A stretch of 64,000 nucleotides of DNA from Hyphomicrobiales bacterium (GTDB lineage Bacteria; Pseudomonadota; Alphaproteobacteria; Rhizobiales; Rhizobiaceae), in the NCBI GenBank assembly GCA_002401155.1, contig NVSG01000005.1, positions 60,343 to 124,342 of the forward strand, given 5' to 3'. A program made the translations under genes and the position numbers. The notes beneath the pieces are model-generated. The model worked only from the letters and a program-made list of their open reading frames with translations, was not told where the DNA came from and ran no database searches. Below, one piece after another: positions 7,190 through 14,821 of the stretch; position 1 is the stretch's first letter; every line of letters starts with the position of its first letter.

Positions 7190-8764
7190 ATGAACGCCTC
7201 TGACACCAACAATGAAGAAAAAACCACAGCCACTCGCGGCAAAAGAAGAGCCCGTGGCGGCGCAGCTAGCCGCAGAGAGAGCCGGGGAACCCTTAGTCTT
7301 GTAAGCCTGCCGGTCATCAAACGCGCCTTGCCTCCGGTAGATTTGCTGGATGATGAAGGTGCCGATCTTATTCAAAACAACGCCGATATCCTGCTGGAAG
7401 AAGTGGGCATCGAGTTTCGCGAAGATCCAGAAGCACTTGAGATGTGGAAAGAAGCCGGAGCCGACGTAAAAGGCGAACGGGTGCGTTTCCCCAAAGGCCT
7501 TTGTCGCGAATTGATGAAAACCGCGCCCTCAAGTTTTACCCAGCACGCAAGAAATCCAGCTCGTTCCGTAGAAATCGGTGGCCGAAACACCGTGTTTGCA
7601 CCGGTTTACGGCCCTCCCTTCGTGCGCGATCTGGAAGGCGAGCGCCGCTACGCCACCATGGAAGATTTCCGAAACTTCGTGAAGCTGGCCTATATGGCCC
7701 CCGCCATGCACCATTCTGGCGGCACAGTGTGCGAGCCTGTCGATGTGGCGGTCAACAAACGCCATCTCGACATGGTCTATACCCATATTCGCTATTCCGA
7801 CAAACCATTCATGGGCTCGGTGACTGCACCAGAACGCGCAGAAGACAGCGTCGCCATGGCGCGCATCCTGTTCGGCGAAGAGTTCGTTGACCAAAACTGT
7901 GTTCTGGTCAGCCTCATCAACGTCAATTCACCGATGGTTTTTGATGGCACCATGCTGGGCGCACTGAAAGTCTATGCAAGGGCCAATCAGGCAACCATCC
8001 TCTCGCCCTTCATCGTTGGCGGTGCCATGTCGCCGGTAACGGTCGCAGGGACGCTGGCGCAGGTGCTAGCCGAGGTTCAGGCCGGTATTGCCTTTGCACA
8101 GCTCTGCAGATCCGGTTCACCGATCATTTTGGGAACTTTCGCCACCACCATGTCCATGCAATCGGGCGCGCCAGCCTTTGGTTCGCCTGAATCGGCGCAG
8201 GTTTTGATGGGAGCTGCGCAATTTGCAAGACGCTTCAACCTGCCATATCGCTCAGGCGGTTCGCTAACCGGCGCAAAGCTGCCGGATTCTCAGGCAGCCT
8301 ATGAAAGCGCCAACACCTTGTGGCCAGCAATGATGGGTGGCGTGAATTTCATGCTTCACTCGGCAGGCTGGCTCGAAGGCGGTCTGGTTTCATCCTATGA
8401 AAAGTTCATCATGGACGTTGACCAATTGGAAGCCGCGCAAAAATTTGCCGCTGGCATCGATCTTTCCGAAAACGGGCAGGGCATGGCTGCAATTCGAGAA
8501 GTCGGTCCCGGAAATCATTATCTGGGCTGTGAACACACATTGGCAAATTTCGAAACCGCCTTTTTCACCACCCGTGTTGGCGACAACAACTCATACGAAC
8601 AATGGCAATCCGAAGGTGAAAAGCGAAACGAGCAACGCGCCAACGCCGTAGCTCGCCAGTGGCTAGACGCCTACGTCCAGCCAGACCTCGATCCGGCCAT
8701 TGATGAAGCGCTACTCGAATTCATAGCCAAGAAAAAAGACAGCATGCCCGACGCTTTCGCTTAG
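7190..8764 (+). CDS. MttB-family methyltransferase, non-pyrrolysine (COG5598)
   Basis: 524 residues, read through without any internal amber codon, so it belongs to the non-pyrrolysine branch of the trimethylamine methyltransferase family. Characterised members of that branch demethylate quaternary amines such as glycine betaine, proline betaine or carnitine. The body (VDLLDDEGADLIQNNADILLEEVGI onward, with APVYGPPFVRDLEGERRYATMEDF) is typical. Residues 16-33 form an Arg/Gly/Ala-rich leader (GKRRARGGAASRRESRG). Translation is supported by CGGAG before ATG 7190. It should pass the methyl group to the corrinoid protein encoded divergently. The true substrate cannot be read from the sequence. 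Confidence 0.9.
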   Translation: MNASDTNNEEKTTATRGKRRARGGAASRRESRGTLSLVSLPVIKRALPPVDLLDDEGADLIQNNADILLEEVGIEFREDPEALEMWKEAGADVKGERVRFPKGLCRELMKTAPSSFTQHARNPARSVEIGGRNTVFAPVYGPPFVRDLEGERRYATMEDFRNFVKLAYMAPAMHHSGGTVCEPVDVAVNKRHLDMVYTHIRYSDKPFMGSVTAPERAEDSVAMARILFGEEFVDQNCVLVSLINVNSPMVFDGTMLGALKVYARANQATILSPFIVGGAMSPVTVAGTLAQVLAEVQAGIAFAQLCRSGSPIILGTFATTMSMQSGAPAFGSPESAQVLMGAAQFARRFNLPYRSGGSLTGAKLPDSQAAYESANTLWPAMMGGVNFMLHSAGWLEGGLVSSYEKFIMDVDQLEAAQKFAAGIDLSENGQGMAAIREVGPGNHYLGCEHTLANFETAFFTTRVGDNNSYEQWQSEGEKRNEQRANAVARQWLDAYVQPDLDPAIDEALLEFIAKKKDSMPDAFA

Positions 8765-8772
8765 GCGAAAGC
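8753..8772 (+). terminator. Hairpin spanning the mttB stop codon
   Basis: GCTTTCGC and GCGAAAGC form a perfect 8-bp stem whose 4-base loop is the TTAG containing the stop codon. No long T-run follows, so it may protect the 3' end or act as a weak terminator. Confidence 0.45.
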
Positions 8773-8827
8773 TGAAAGGCATCCAGTCCCCGCACAATCC
8801 CCGCAAATGCGTAGCTCTCAAGGAAAA

Positions 8828-8945
8828 GAATGAGAGCCCGTAAGGGCGAGCGTGGGAACCCGGCGCTAATGCGCCGCGCCTTCGCAGGCCCAAGCATCAT
8901 GTCGAAGACATGCACCTAAAATGCTTGGATACGCCGTAAGTTCAG
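8828..8945. repeat. Hairpin-rich intergenic direct repeat, copy 1 (118 bp)
   Basis: Starts GAATGAGAGCCCG and ends GCCGTAAGTTCA. It contains successive small palindromes, GCCC-GTAA-GGGC and GGCGC-TAAT-GCGCC, and a variable central stem (CAAGCAT...ATGCTTG with an inner CATGTC-gaa-GACATG). The second copy follows after two bases. No open frame with a plausible start is present. The structure suggests a REP/BIME-like dispersed element or an RNA-structured 3' element. Confidence 0.6.
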
Positions 8946-8947
8946 GT

Positions 8948-9040
8948 GAATGAGAGCCCGCAGGGCGAGCGTGGGAACCCGGCGCTAATGCGCCGCGCTT
9001 ACGCAGGCCCGAACGTAGTGAGGATATGCCGTGAGTTCAA
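8948..9040. repeat. Hairpin-rich intergenic direct repeat, copy 2 (93 bp)
   Basis: Nearly identical to copy 1 over its first 60 bases (GAATGAGAGCCCG, then GGCGC-TAAT-GCGCC and GCAGGCCC) and its last 15 (GCCGTGAGTTCA), but with a shorter and different centre (GAACGTAGTGAGGATAT). It ends 12 bases before the 3' end of the convergent sixA-like gene. Confidence 0.6.
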
Positions 9041-9051
9041 ACGATGACAAG

Positions 9052-9567
9052 CTAATCCTGCAAAGCGCGCGGTTTCATAAAATCGATCAAAACGCCACTG
9101 TCGGTGGACAGTTCCCGCCATTCATCGATATCAAAATCAATGACGCTCATTGTACCGGTTGGATATTTGATGGCCAATTCGTCCAATTGTGCGGTTTCTC
9201 CACTTCTGACCAATTGGTTCGCCAGAATATGAACGCTGGGGTTGTGCCCGATGAACATGAGTGATTCTGCTCGGGTGTGCGTAACAATCGTGTCCAGATA
9301 GTCCTGAGCGCCGCCAGAATACAAAGATTCCGAAAATGTTACCGGTGGCATCGATGTTTCACCGTCAAACAGCCCTGATAGCGTCATTCGGGTTCGTTTG
9401 GCAGGGGAACAATAGATGTGTTCTGGCCTATAGTTCCGCAACGACATGTTCTTGGCGATTTTGGGCAAGTCCTTAAGGCCACGCTCATTCAGTGAGCGTT
9501 GTACGTCCGATAACCCTGAAGTTGCCCAAGAGGATTTCGCATGACGCAGAATGAACAGTCGCAGCAT
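9052..9567 (-). CDS. SixA-like histidine phosphatase
   Basis: 171 residues from ATG 9567. The histidine-phosphatase signature LRHAKSSW at residues 7-14 supplies the catalytic His9, and FIGHNPSV provides the second conserved His; YCSPAKRTRMT is the usual Arg-containing segment. The length and the RHA form place it with SixA/phosphoglycerate-mutase-like phosphatases that remove phosphate from phosphohistidine proteins or small substrates. It is convergent with the repeat region and divergent from dksA. No specific target can be named, though phosphorelay kinases such as CckA nearby are possible partners. Confidence 0.82.
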   Translation of the reverse strand: MLRLFILRHAKSSWATSGLSDVQRSLNERGLKDLPKIAKNMSLRNYRPEHIYCSPAKRTRMTLSGLFDGETSMPPVTFSESLYSGGAQDYLDTIVTHTRAESLMFIGHNPSVHILANQLVRSGETAQLDELAIKYPTGTMSVIDFDIDEWRELSTDSGVLIDFMKPRALQD

Positions 9568-9719
9568 AGTTTTTCTCTAATTTTCGGTGTTTTTCCAAGG
9601 ATGGCAAATGCCATTTCAAAAAAAATATACACCAAAAGTACGATAATGAAAATTTCTGTCTTGAGACTTTTATTTTGCAAGGTTATACAGCGGCCACGCA
9701 GTATGATGGAAGTGACTAT

Positions 9720-10139
9720 ATGAGTGATGCAGCGATAGAGGGCGAATATACCCCGACTGAAAACGAACCGTTCATGAATGAGCGGCAGAAGGACTACTTT
9801 CGCAAAAAACTCGACACTTGGAGAAAAGATATCCTGCGCGAGTCTCGCGAGACGCTGGAAACCCTGTCTGTACAATCTGAAAAGCAGCCTGACGCGTCAG
9901 ATCGCGCTTCGTCGGAAACAGACCGCTCCATCGAATTGCGCGCCCGTGACAGGCAACGTAAACTCATCAACAAGATTGAGGGTGCATTGCGCCGCATTGA
10001 TGATGGCACATATGGCTATTGCGACGAATCAGGTGAGGCAATCAGCTTGAAGCGTCTTGACGCTCGGCCCATAGCCACGCTGTCAATTGAAGCGCAGGAA
10101 CGCCATGAGCGCCGCGAAAAGGTCTATAAAGACGACTAG
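9720..10139 (+). CDS. dksA: DksA-type RNA polymerase-binding factor without zinc cysteines
   Basis: 139 residues from ATG 9720, preceded by GGAAG; the frame extends upstream to 9675 without a better start. The coiled-coil part (NERQKDYFRKKLDTWRKDIL) and the globular part GTYGYCDESGEAISLKRLDARPIATLSIEAQERHERRE identify DksA. Only one of the four cysteines of the classical zinc finger remains. This zinc-free form is usual in alphaproteobacteria. DksA acts with ppGpp in the RNA polymerase secondary channel during the stringent response. It sits alone between sixA and the convergent fliO-like gene. Confidence 0.9.
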   Translation: MSDAAIEGEYTPTENEPFMNERQKDYFRKKLDTWRKDILRESRETLETLSVQSEKQPDASDRASSETDRSIELRARDRQRKLINKIEGALRRIDDGTYGYCDESGEAISLKRLDARPIATLSIEAQERHERREKVYKDD

Positions 10140-10187
10140 GCCGCGATTTGGGCTGATCTGCTGTTTGAATGTCGTAGAATTTGCTCA

Positions 10188-10204
10188 GGTGGCTAAGAGC
10201 CACC
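10188..10204. terminator. Stem-loop between convergent dksA and fliO-like genes
   Basis: GGTGGCT and AGCCACC form a 7-bp stem with a 3-base loop, followed on the plus strand by CAATTCTTTAG. It probably serves as a weak terminator in the 76-bp convergent gap. Confidence 0.45.
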
Positions 10205-10215
10205 CAATTCTTTAG

Positions 10216-11307
10216 CTAGCGTCGTTCACCTGCAAGTTCACTCAGCAATTTCTGCATTTCATCTTCCATGTCATCACTGCGCGCATCTTTGGCTTTCTCA
10301 GTGGGTGGTTTTACAGGGTCTTCGTTTGAAACCATTGCTGCTACTTCAAGTGGTGGTGCCACATCAGGTGCTTTGGTTTCGGCCTCCGGCGCTATTGAAG
10401 GCGTTTCTTTCAAAACATCATCAATCTCTGAAATACTTTTCATCTTGATTTCGACGTCTTTTGGCTCACTTTGGACGCCTTTAGACTTGCTTTGTTTGTC
10501 GTCTTCCTGAGTTTTCAACGGCTTTTTATCTGTTATGGCATCCACAGTCGGAGCTATTTTCTCAGAAGCTGTGTTGGCTGGGCTCTCAGGCTTATTTTCG
10601 TTTCTATTTCCGATTTTGCTCATTTTATCAGCGAATGATTCAAATGTCCTTGGTGTCGTCTTTGCTGGCTCTGGGATATTCGATTCAGTTTTCATAACAT
10701 CATCGGCAATCGGGCCTGCATCCTCAGCTAAAGTGTCTGCCACGGCAGCCGTGAATTCTGATTCCTCAATGTCATTTTTAGATGTAACATCTTCAGAAGC
10801 AGCATCTGATGTGGGTAAATCATCTGTCTTGGATAGTGCTTTTTCAATGCTTGCAACCACAGCAGCAGTCGCTGCCGCTCCACTTGCCAGCGCGCCAACG
10901 CCGCTTGGTGGGATGTCATCTTGGTTATCGGCTATTTCTGATTCTGCCAGAACGTCATCCTCTTGCGGGACGGTCATCGCCTTTGCCTTAATCGGTTCTG
11001 CTGCGCCGGCTGCTGGTTGTACCCGCACGATATTGCGTTCAATCAGCACATCACTTGCACCGCCAATCAATACCAGATGCTCAACATTATCGCGGCGCAC
11101 CAGCACAAGGCGGCGTTTGTCATCCACAATTGCAGCTTCCGTCACACCGAGTCTCGGGCGACGACTTTTGCTTCCGCGAATGCTGTTGTCACCAGCTATT
11201 TTGCGAAAAACCCAAAACAACCCCAATAATACCAAAACCAGACCCACGGTGATTGCTATTAAATTTGCAGCCGTAGATCCTCCAAAAATTGAATTTAACC
11301 AAGCCAT
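10216..11307 (-). CDS. FliO-like membrane protein with a long disordered tail
   Basis: 363 residues. One membrane helix (about 14-34, LIAITVGLVLVLLGLFWVF) is followed by a conserved domain (RPRLGVTEAAIVDDKRRLVLVRRDNVEHLVLIGG, residues about 50-95) that matches the FliO/FlbD-associated domain of flagellar export apparatus proteins in rhizobia. Residues about 105-363 are rich in Ser, Asp, Glu, Lys and Pro, low in complexity and probably disordered. No other flagellar gene is in the window, so a flagellar role is inferred from the domain only. It is divergent from cckA across 275 bp. Confidence 0.68.
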   Translation of the reverse strand: MAWLNSIFGGSTAANLIAITVGLVLVLLGLFWVFRKIAGDNSIRGSKSRRPRLGVTEAAIVDDKRRLVLVRRDNVEHLVLIGGASDVLIERNIVRVQPAAGAAEPIKAKAMTVPQEDDVLAESEIADNQDDIPPSGVGALASGAAATAAVVASIEKALSKTDDLPTSDAASEDVTSKNDIEESEFTAAVADTLAEDAGPIADDVMKTESNIPEPAKTTPRTFESFADKMSKIGNRNENKPESPANTASEKIAPTVDAITDKKPLKTQEDDKQSKSKGVQSEPKDVEIKMKSISEIDDVLKETPSIAPEAETKAPDVAPPLEVAAMVSNEDPVKPPTEKAKDARSDDMEDEMQKLLSELAGERR

Positions 11308-11582
11308 TATTTGTTCCTACTCAACAAATGCACACTGTCATTTAGCCTATTTCAAGCTAATTGACAGTATCTATATCTAAATTATGGCAAAAATTTCACA
11401 CATATTTTATCTTAAAAGTGAATAAATACCGCGCTTTACGTCTGATGTGGTTGCTTTGTATGTTGAAAACCGGATTTGTGGGCTAAAAAAATGGTATCGT
11501 GGGCATTTGGACTATCGTCAGTGAGCGGAATATGATTCAAGAATGAAACAGATTCCACTTAAGGAAGAATCAGGGATTTGCC

Positions 11583-14183
11583 ATGGTGCAAAAGGATTTT
11601 GACAACGAAAAGTTCAAGCCGGTAATAGACGAGCCGAGCGGCAGTGGCGCATGGCGAATTTTACTTCTAGGCATTTTCCTAATCGTAGGCATGATATTTG
11701 TCAGCATCCATGGAAGAGACTATTTCGGCGAACCCATGGTCTTGGGGATATTGGGTTTGTTTGCCGGACTGGGAGTGTTCTTTCTATTTGCTCTGGTTTT
11801 GAATTTCGTTAGCCTGACGGCTACCGGCAAGGCAGATGATTTTTCCAAAAATCTGGTTGATGGTATGGATTCCGGCGTGATCGTAGTGGATCAGCAAGGG
11901 CGGATTATCTACGCAAACCGCGCTTATGCAGACCTCATCGGAGCCGAGGACGAGAGTGAAGTTGCCAGCATAGAAGCCGTCTTTTCAAGGCGAGCAGAAG
12001 CCGCCGATATTGTTTATAAAATGTCGAACCGCGCCAAGGAAGGCGATGTCTGTGTCGAAGAGTTTCGACTAGCCGACGGCCTGCACAATCAAAGCGAAGG
12101 CGCGAAATGGTTCCGCATGCGCGCGCGAAGCCTTAATGCAGCAGGATATTCCAAGCCATTGCTGGTCTGGCAAGTGTCCGATGTTACCGATGATCGGGCA
12201 CGGCAGGAAACTGCTTTTCTGGAACTGCAACACGCCATTCACTATCTCGATCATGCCCCGGCCGGTTTCTTTTCAAGCGAAACCAACGGTTCTATTGTTT
12301 ATCTCAATGCGACACTTGCTGATTGGCTCGGCATTGATTTGACCAGATTTTCACCCGGTGCCATGAATTTGAGCGATTTGATTGTGGGCGACGGGGTGGC
12401 GCTTTTAGAATCAGTCAAGGCCGATGATGATAATGTGAACACCACCATCATCGATCTCGATATGACCAAAAGCGACGGCACCCGCTTGCCCGTACGCCTC
12501 TATCATCGCGTGCCAAGCGCCTCGGATGGCGCACCAGGTGCAACGCGCACATTGGTTTTGAATAGGGTTGGCACGGAAGGCGGCGATGATACGGCGTTGC
12601 GTGACGCCGAAATCCGCTTCACTCGTTTCTTTGATAATTCCCCGATTGCAATTGCAGCCCTCAATGCGGCAGGCGAGATCGTGCGCACCAATGCGCCATT
12701 CATGCGTATGTTTGGTCCGGCGGTTGAACAATACGGCCCGATCTCCGGCATGAAATATAAGAAGATCGCTAATAAGGAGGACCGTGTTCGCCTGAAAACC
12801 CTGTTTAAGGCGGCACTTTCCGGCAAAAGCGAAATTGACCCAATCGATTTGCCGATTAACGGTTCCAAAGACCGCTCCGTGCGAATTTTCGTTAGCCCAA
12901 TTGCCGATGCCAGCTCAAAAAACCTCTCCGGCGAGATGGTGGGAGACGAAGAGCGCGTGGTTCTCTACGCCATGGAGACTACCGAGCAAAAAGCCATGGA
13001 GGAGCAATTCGCTCAAGGTCAAAAAATGCAGGCAGTTGGACAACTTGCCGGCGGCGTCGCTCACGATTTCAACAATGTGCTGACAGCCATCATCGGCTTT
13101 TCAGACCTGTTGCTGGTCAATCATAAGCCGTCTGATCCTTCGTTTCAGGATATTATGAACATCAAGCAGAACGCCAATAAGGCCGCAAGCCTTGTGCGTC
13201 AATTGCTGGCCTTCTCGCGCAAGCAAACCCTGCGTCCGCAAGTGCTGCAACTCAACGATGCTCTGAATGATGTGCGCATGTTGCTTAACCGCCTGTTGGG
13301 CGAAAAGGTTAAATTGAATGTTGTCCACGGGCGTGATCTATGGCCGGTGAAAGTGGATATCACTCAATTCGAGCAGGTGATTGTCAATCTCTCGGTCAAC
13401 GCGCGTGACGCCATGCCCGAGGGCGGTGACTTGATCATCCGCACGGAAAACCTTACCGAAAGTGATTGCCGCGAGCGCTTTGATTATAAGGGAATGCCCG
13501 CCGCCGAATACGTCACCATCGAGGTGATCGATACCGGCACAGGCATGCCGGCGGATGTTGTCGAAAAGATTTTCGAGCCGTTTTTCTCGACCAAAGAAGT
13601 GGGTAAGGGCACAGGACTTGGGCTTTCCACGGTTTACGGCATCATCAAACAGACGGGTGGTTTTATCTACGCCGATAGTGCCGAGGGCAAGGGCACCATA
13701 TTCCGTCTGTTCCTGCCGCGTCACATCATGAGCGAGTCAGAGATTATTGAGGCCGCTGAGGACATGGAAGCTGCCGCCGCCAAGCCTGAAAAATCTCGCG
13801 ACCTCACAGGCAATGCGACGATCTTGCTGGTGGAAGATGAAGACGCTGTTCGCGCCTTTTCAACCCGGGCGCTGCAGTCGCGCGGCTATGAGGTCCACGA
13901 GGCTGCCAGCGGCGTTGAAGCGCTGGAAGTGATGGAGGAATATGGCGACGAGATCGATCTGGTAATCTCCGATGTGGTGATGCCGGAAATGGATGGTCCG
14001 ACCTTGCTTGGCGAGTTGCGGAAGACCTATCCTGATCTCAAATTCATCTTTGTGTCCGGCTATGCTGAAGAGGCTTTTGCCAAGAATTTGCCGGAAGAAG
14101 AACGCGAGAAATTTGGTTTCCTCGCTAAGCCGTTTTCACTAAAACAGTTGGCCACCACGGTCAAAGAAATGCTGGAAGCGTAG
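11583..14183 (+). CDS. cckA: Cell-cycle hybrid histidine kinase CckA
   Basis: 866 residues. Two N-terminal membrane helices (about 24-43 and 52-76) are followed by PAS-type sensor domains (about 90-210, 215-330 and 345-450). A HisKA domain carries the phospho-accepting His494 in [10 protein letters not shown]. The HATPase domain has [14 protein letters not shown] and [13 protein letters not shown]-terminal receiver (about 745-866) has Asp797 in [12 protein letters not shown]. This order and the strong match of the kinase core identify CckA, which feeds phosphate through ChpT to CtrA and controls division. The start ATG 11583 follows AAGGAAGAATC. The hemerythrin gene follows after 7 bp and may be co-transcribed. 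Confidence 0.95.
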   Translation: MVQKDFDNEKFKPVIDEPSGSGAWRILLLGIFLIVGMIFVSIHGRDYFGEPMVLGILGLFAGLGVFFLFALVLNFVSLTATGKADDFSKNLVDGMDSGVIVVDQQGRIIYANRAYADLIGAEDESEVASIEAVFSRRAEAADIVYKMSNRAKEGDVCVEEFRLADGLHNQSEGAKWFRMRARSLNAAGYSKPLLVWQVSDVTDDRARQETAFLELQHAIHYLDHAPAGFFSSETNGSIVYLNATLADWLGIDLTRFSPGAMNLSDLIVGDGVALLESVKADDDNVNTTIIDLDMTKSDGTRLPVRLYHRVPSASDGAPGATRTLVLNRVGTEGGDDTALRDAEIRFTRFFDNSPIAIAALNAAGEIVRTNAPFMRMFGPAVEQYGPISGMKYKKIANKEDRVRLKTLFKAALSGKSEIDPIDLPINGSKDRSVRIFVSPIADASSKNLSGEMVGDEERVVLYAMETTEQKAMEEQFAQGQKMQAVGQLAGGVAHDFNNVLTAIIGFSDLLLVNHKPSDPSFQDIMNIKQNANKAASLVRQLLAFSRKQTLRPQVLQLNDALNDVRMLLNRLLGEKVKLNVVHGRDLWPVKVDITQFEQVIVNLSVNARDAMPEGGDLIIRTENLTESDCRERFDYKGMPAAEYVTIEVIDTGTGMPADVVEKIFEPFFSTKEVGKGTGLGLSTVYGIIKQTGGFIYADSAEGKGTIFRLFLPRHIMSESEIIEAAEDMEAAAAKPEKSRDLTGNATILLVEDEDAVRAFSTRALQSRGYEVHEAASGVEALEVMEEYGDEIDLVISDVVMPEMDGPTLLGELRKTYPDLKFIFVSGYAEEAFAKNLPEEEREKFGFLAKPFSLKQLATTVKEMLEA

Positions 14184-14190
14184 CGCGATC

Positions 14191-14790
14191 ATGGCTGGGA
14201 AAACAAAATTACCGGATGATCTATTGATCGATAAACGCAAGGGTCTACCCGAAGCATTGAGATTCCTGTTCGCAGATTATCCAAGAGACATCTGGCGTAA
14301 ACACAAGAATATGGGCGAACTGACCACCTTTTGGCTTTCAAGGCACGATCAGTTCCGTCGCGCAGCAACCGCGCTAAATGCCAATAATCATGCTTTTCTG
14401 GAAGGCAAGATTGACCCGCAGACTTTCAGTCATTCCATGGTGCCAGGCTTCAACGCGCTGCTTGGTGGGCTAACAGAACATCACACCATGGAAGATCATC
14501 ATTATTTCCCGAAGTTTCGTGTGGTCGAACCAAAACTGTCACGCGGCTTTGAAATTCTCGATGAAGACCATCATGCCCTACACGCGGCGATTGAAAATGT
14601 TGCGCAAACCGCCAATAATTTCATGCAGTCAGAGGGCCGGGATAATTTGCTTCGTACCGGCGATAAATTCGTTGATGCCAACTCTAAACTATTAGCCTTC
14701 CTCATGCGCCATCTTGAAGACGAAGAAGATTTGATCGTCCCACTACTTCTCGACAGAAGCGAAGCTGTGGTCATGGGCCAGGGGCACTAG
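14191..14790 (+). CDS. Hemerythrin HHE-domain protein
   Basis: 199 residues. Hemerythrin-like four-helix features are seen: SRHDQFRR, LLGGLTEHHTMEDHHYFPKF (H-x3-E/D-x-H pattern) and DEDHHALHAAIE, then FLMRHLEDEEDLIVPLLL, giving the His and carboxylate ligands of a di-iron site. Such proteins bind oxygen or nitric oxide or store iron. It starts 8 bases after the cckA stop in the same direction and is probably translated from the same transcript; whether it modulates CckA is unknown. Confidence 0.88.
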   Translation: MAGKTKLPDDLLIDKRKGLPEALRFLFADYPRDIWRKHKNMGELTTFWLSRHDQFRRAATALNANNHAFLEGKIDPQTFSHSMVPGFNALLGGLTEHHTMEDHHYFPKFRVVEPKLSRGFEILDEDHHALHAAIENVAQTANNFMQSEGRDNLLRTGDKFVDANSKLLAFLMRHLEDEEDLIVPLLLDRSEAVVMGQGH

Positions 14791-14821
14791 CGGCATTAGC
14801 CACTCTGAATGGCCTATGCCG
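14791..14821. terminator. Long hairpin between hemerythrin and adenylate cyclase genes
   Basis: CGGCATTAGCCA and TGGCCTATGCCG pair over 12 bp with one mismatch and a 7-base loop. It lies at the junction of two convergent genes and covers the cyclase stop codon. It could stop transcripts from both sides, although T-runs are short. Confidence 0.55.

Noticed and set aside
7190..8764. Pyrrolysine-containing trimethylamine methyltransferase
   Set aside because: The frame has no internal amber codon and no pyl genes are in the window; the gene belongs to the non-pyrrolysine branch.
8708..8931. Minus-strand frames of 60-64 codons in the repeat region
   Set aside because: They run through hairpin repeats and the 3' end of mttB; products look random and no start signal is present.
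10535..11380. 281-codon plus-strand frame opposite the FliO-like gene
   Set aside because: It is the Ser/Ala-rich mirror of the low-complexity tail coded on the minus strand and has no ribosome site or domain.
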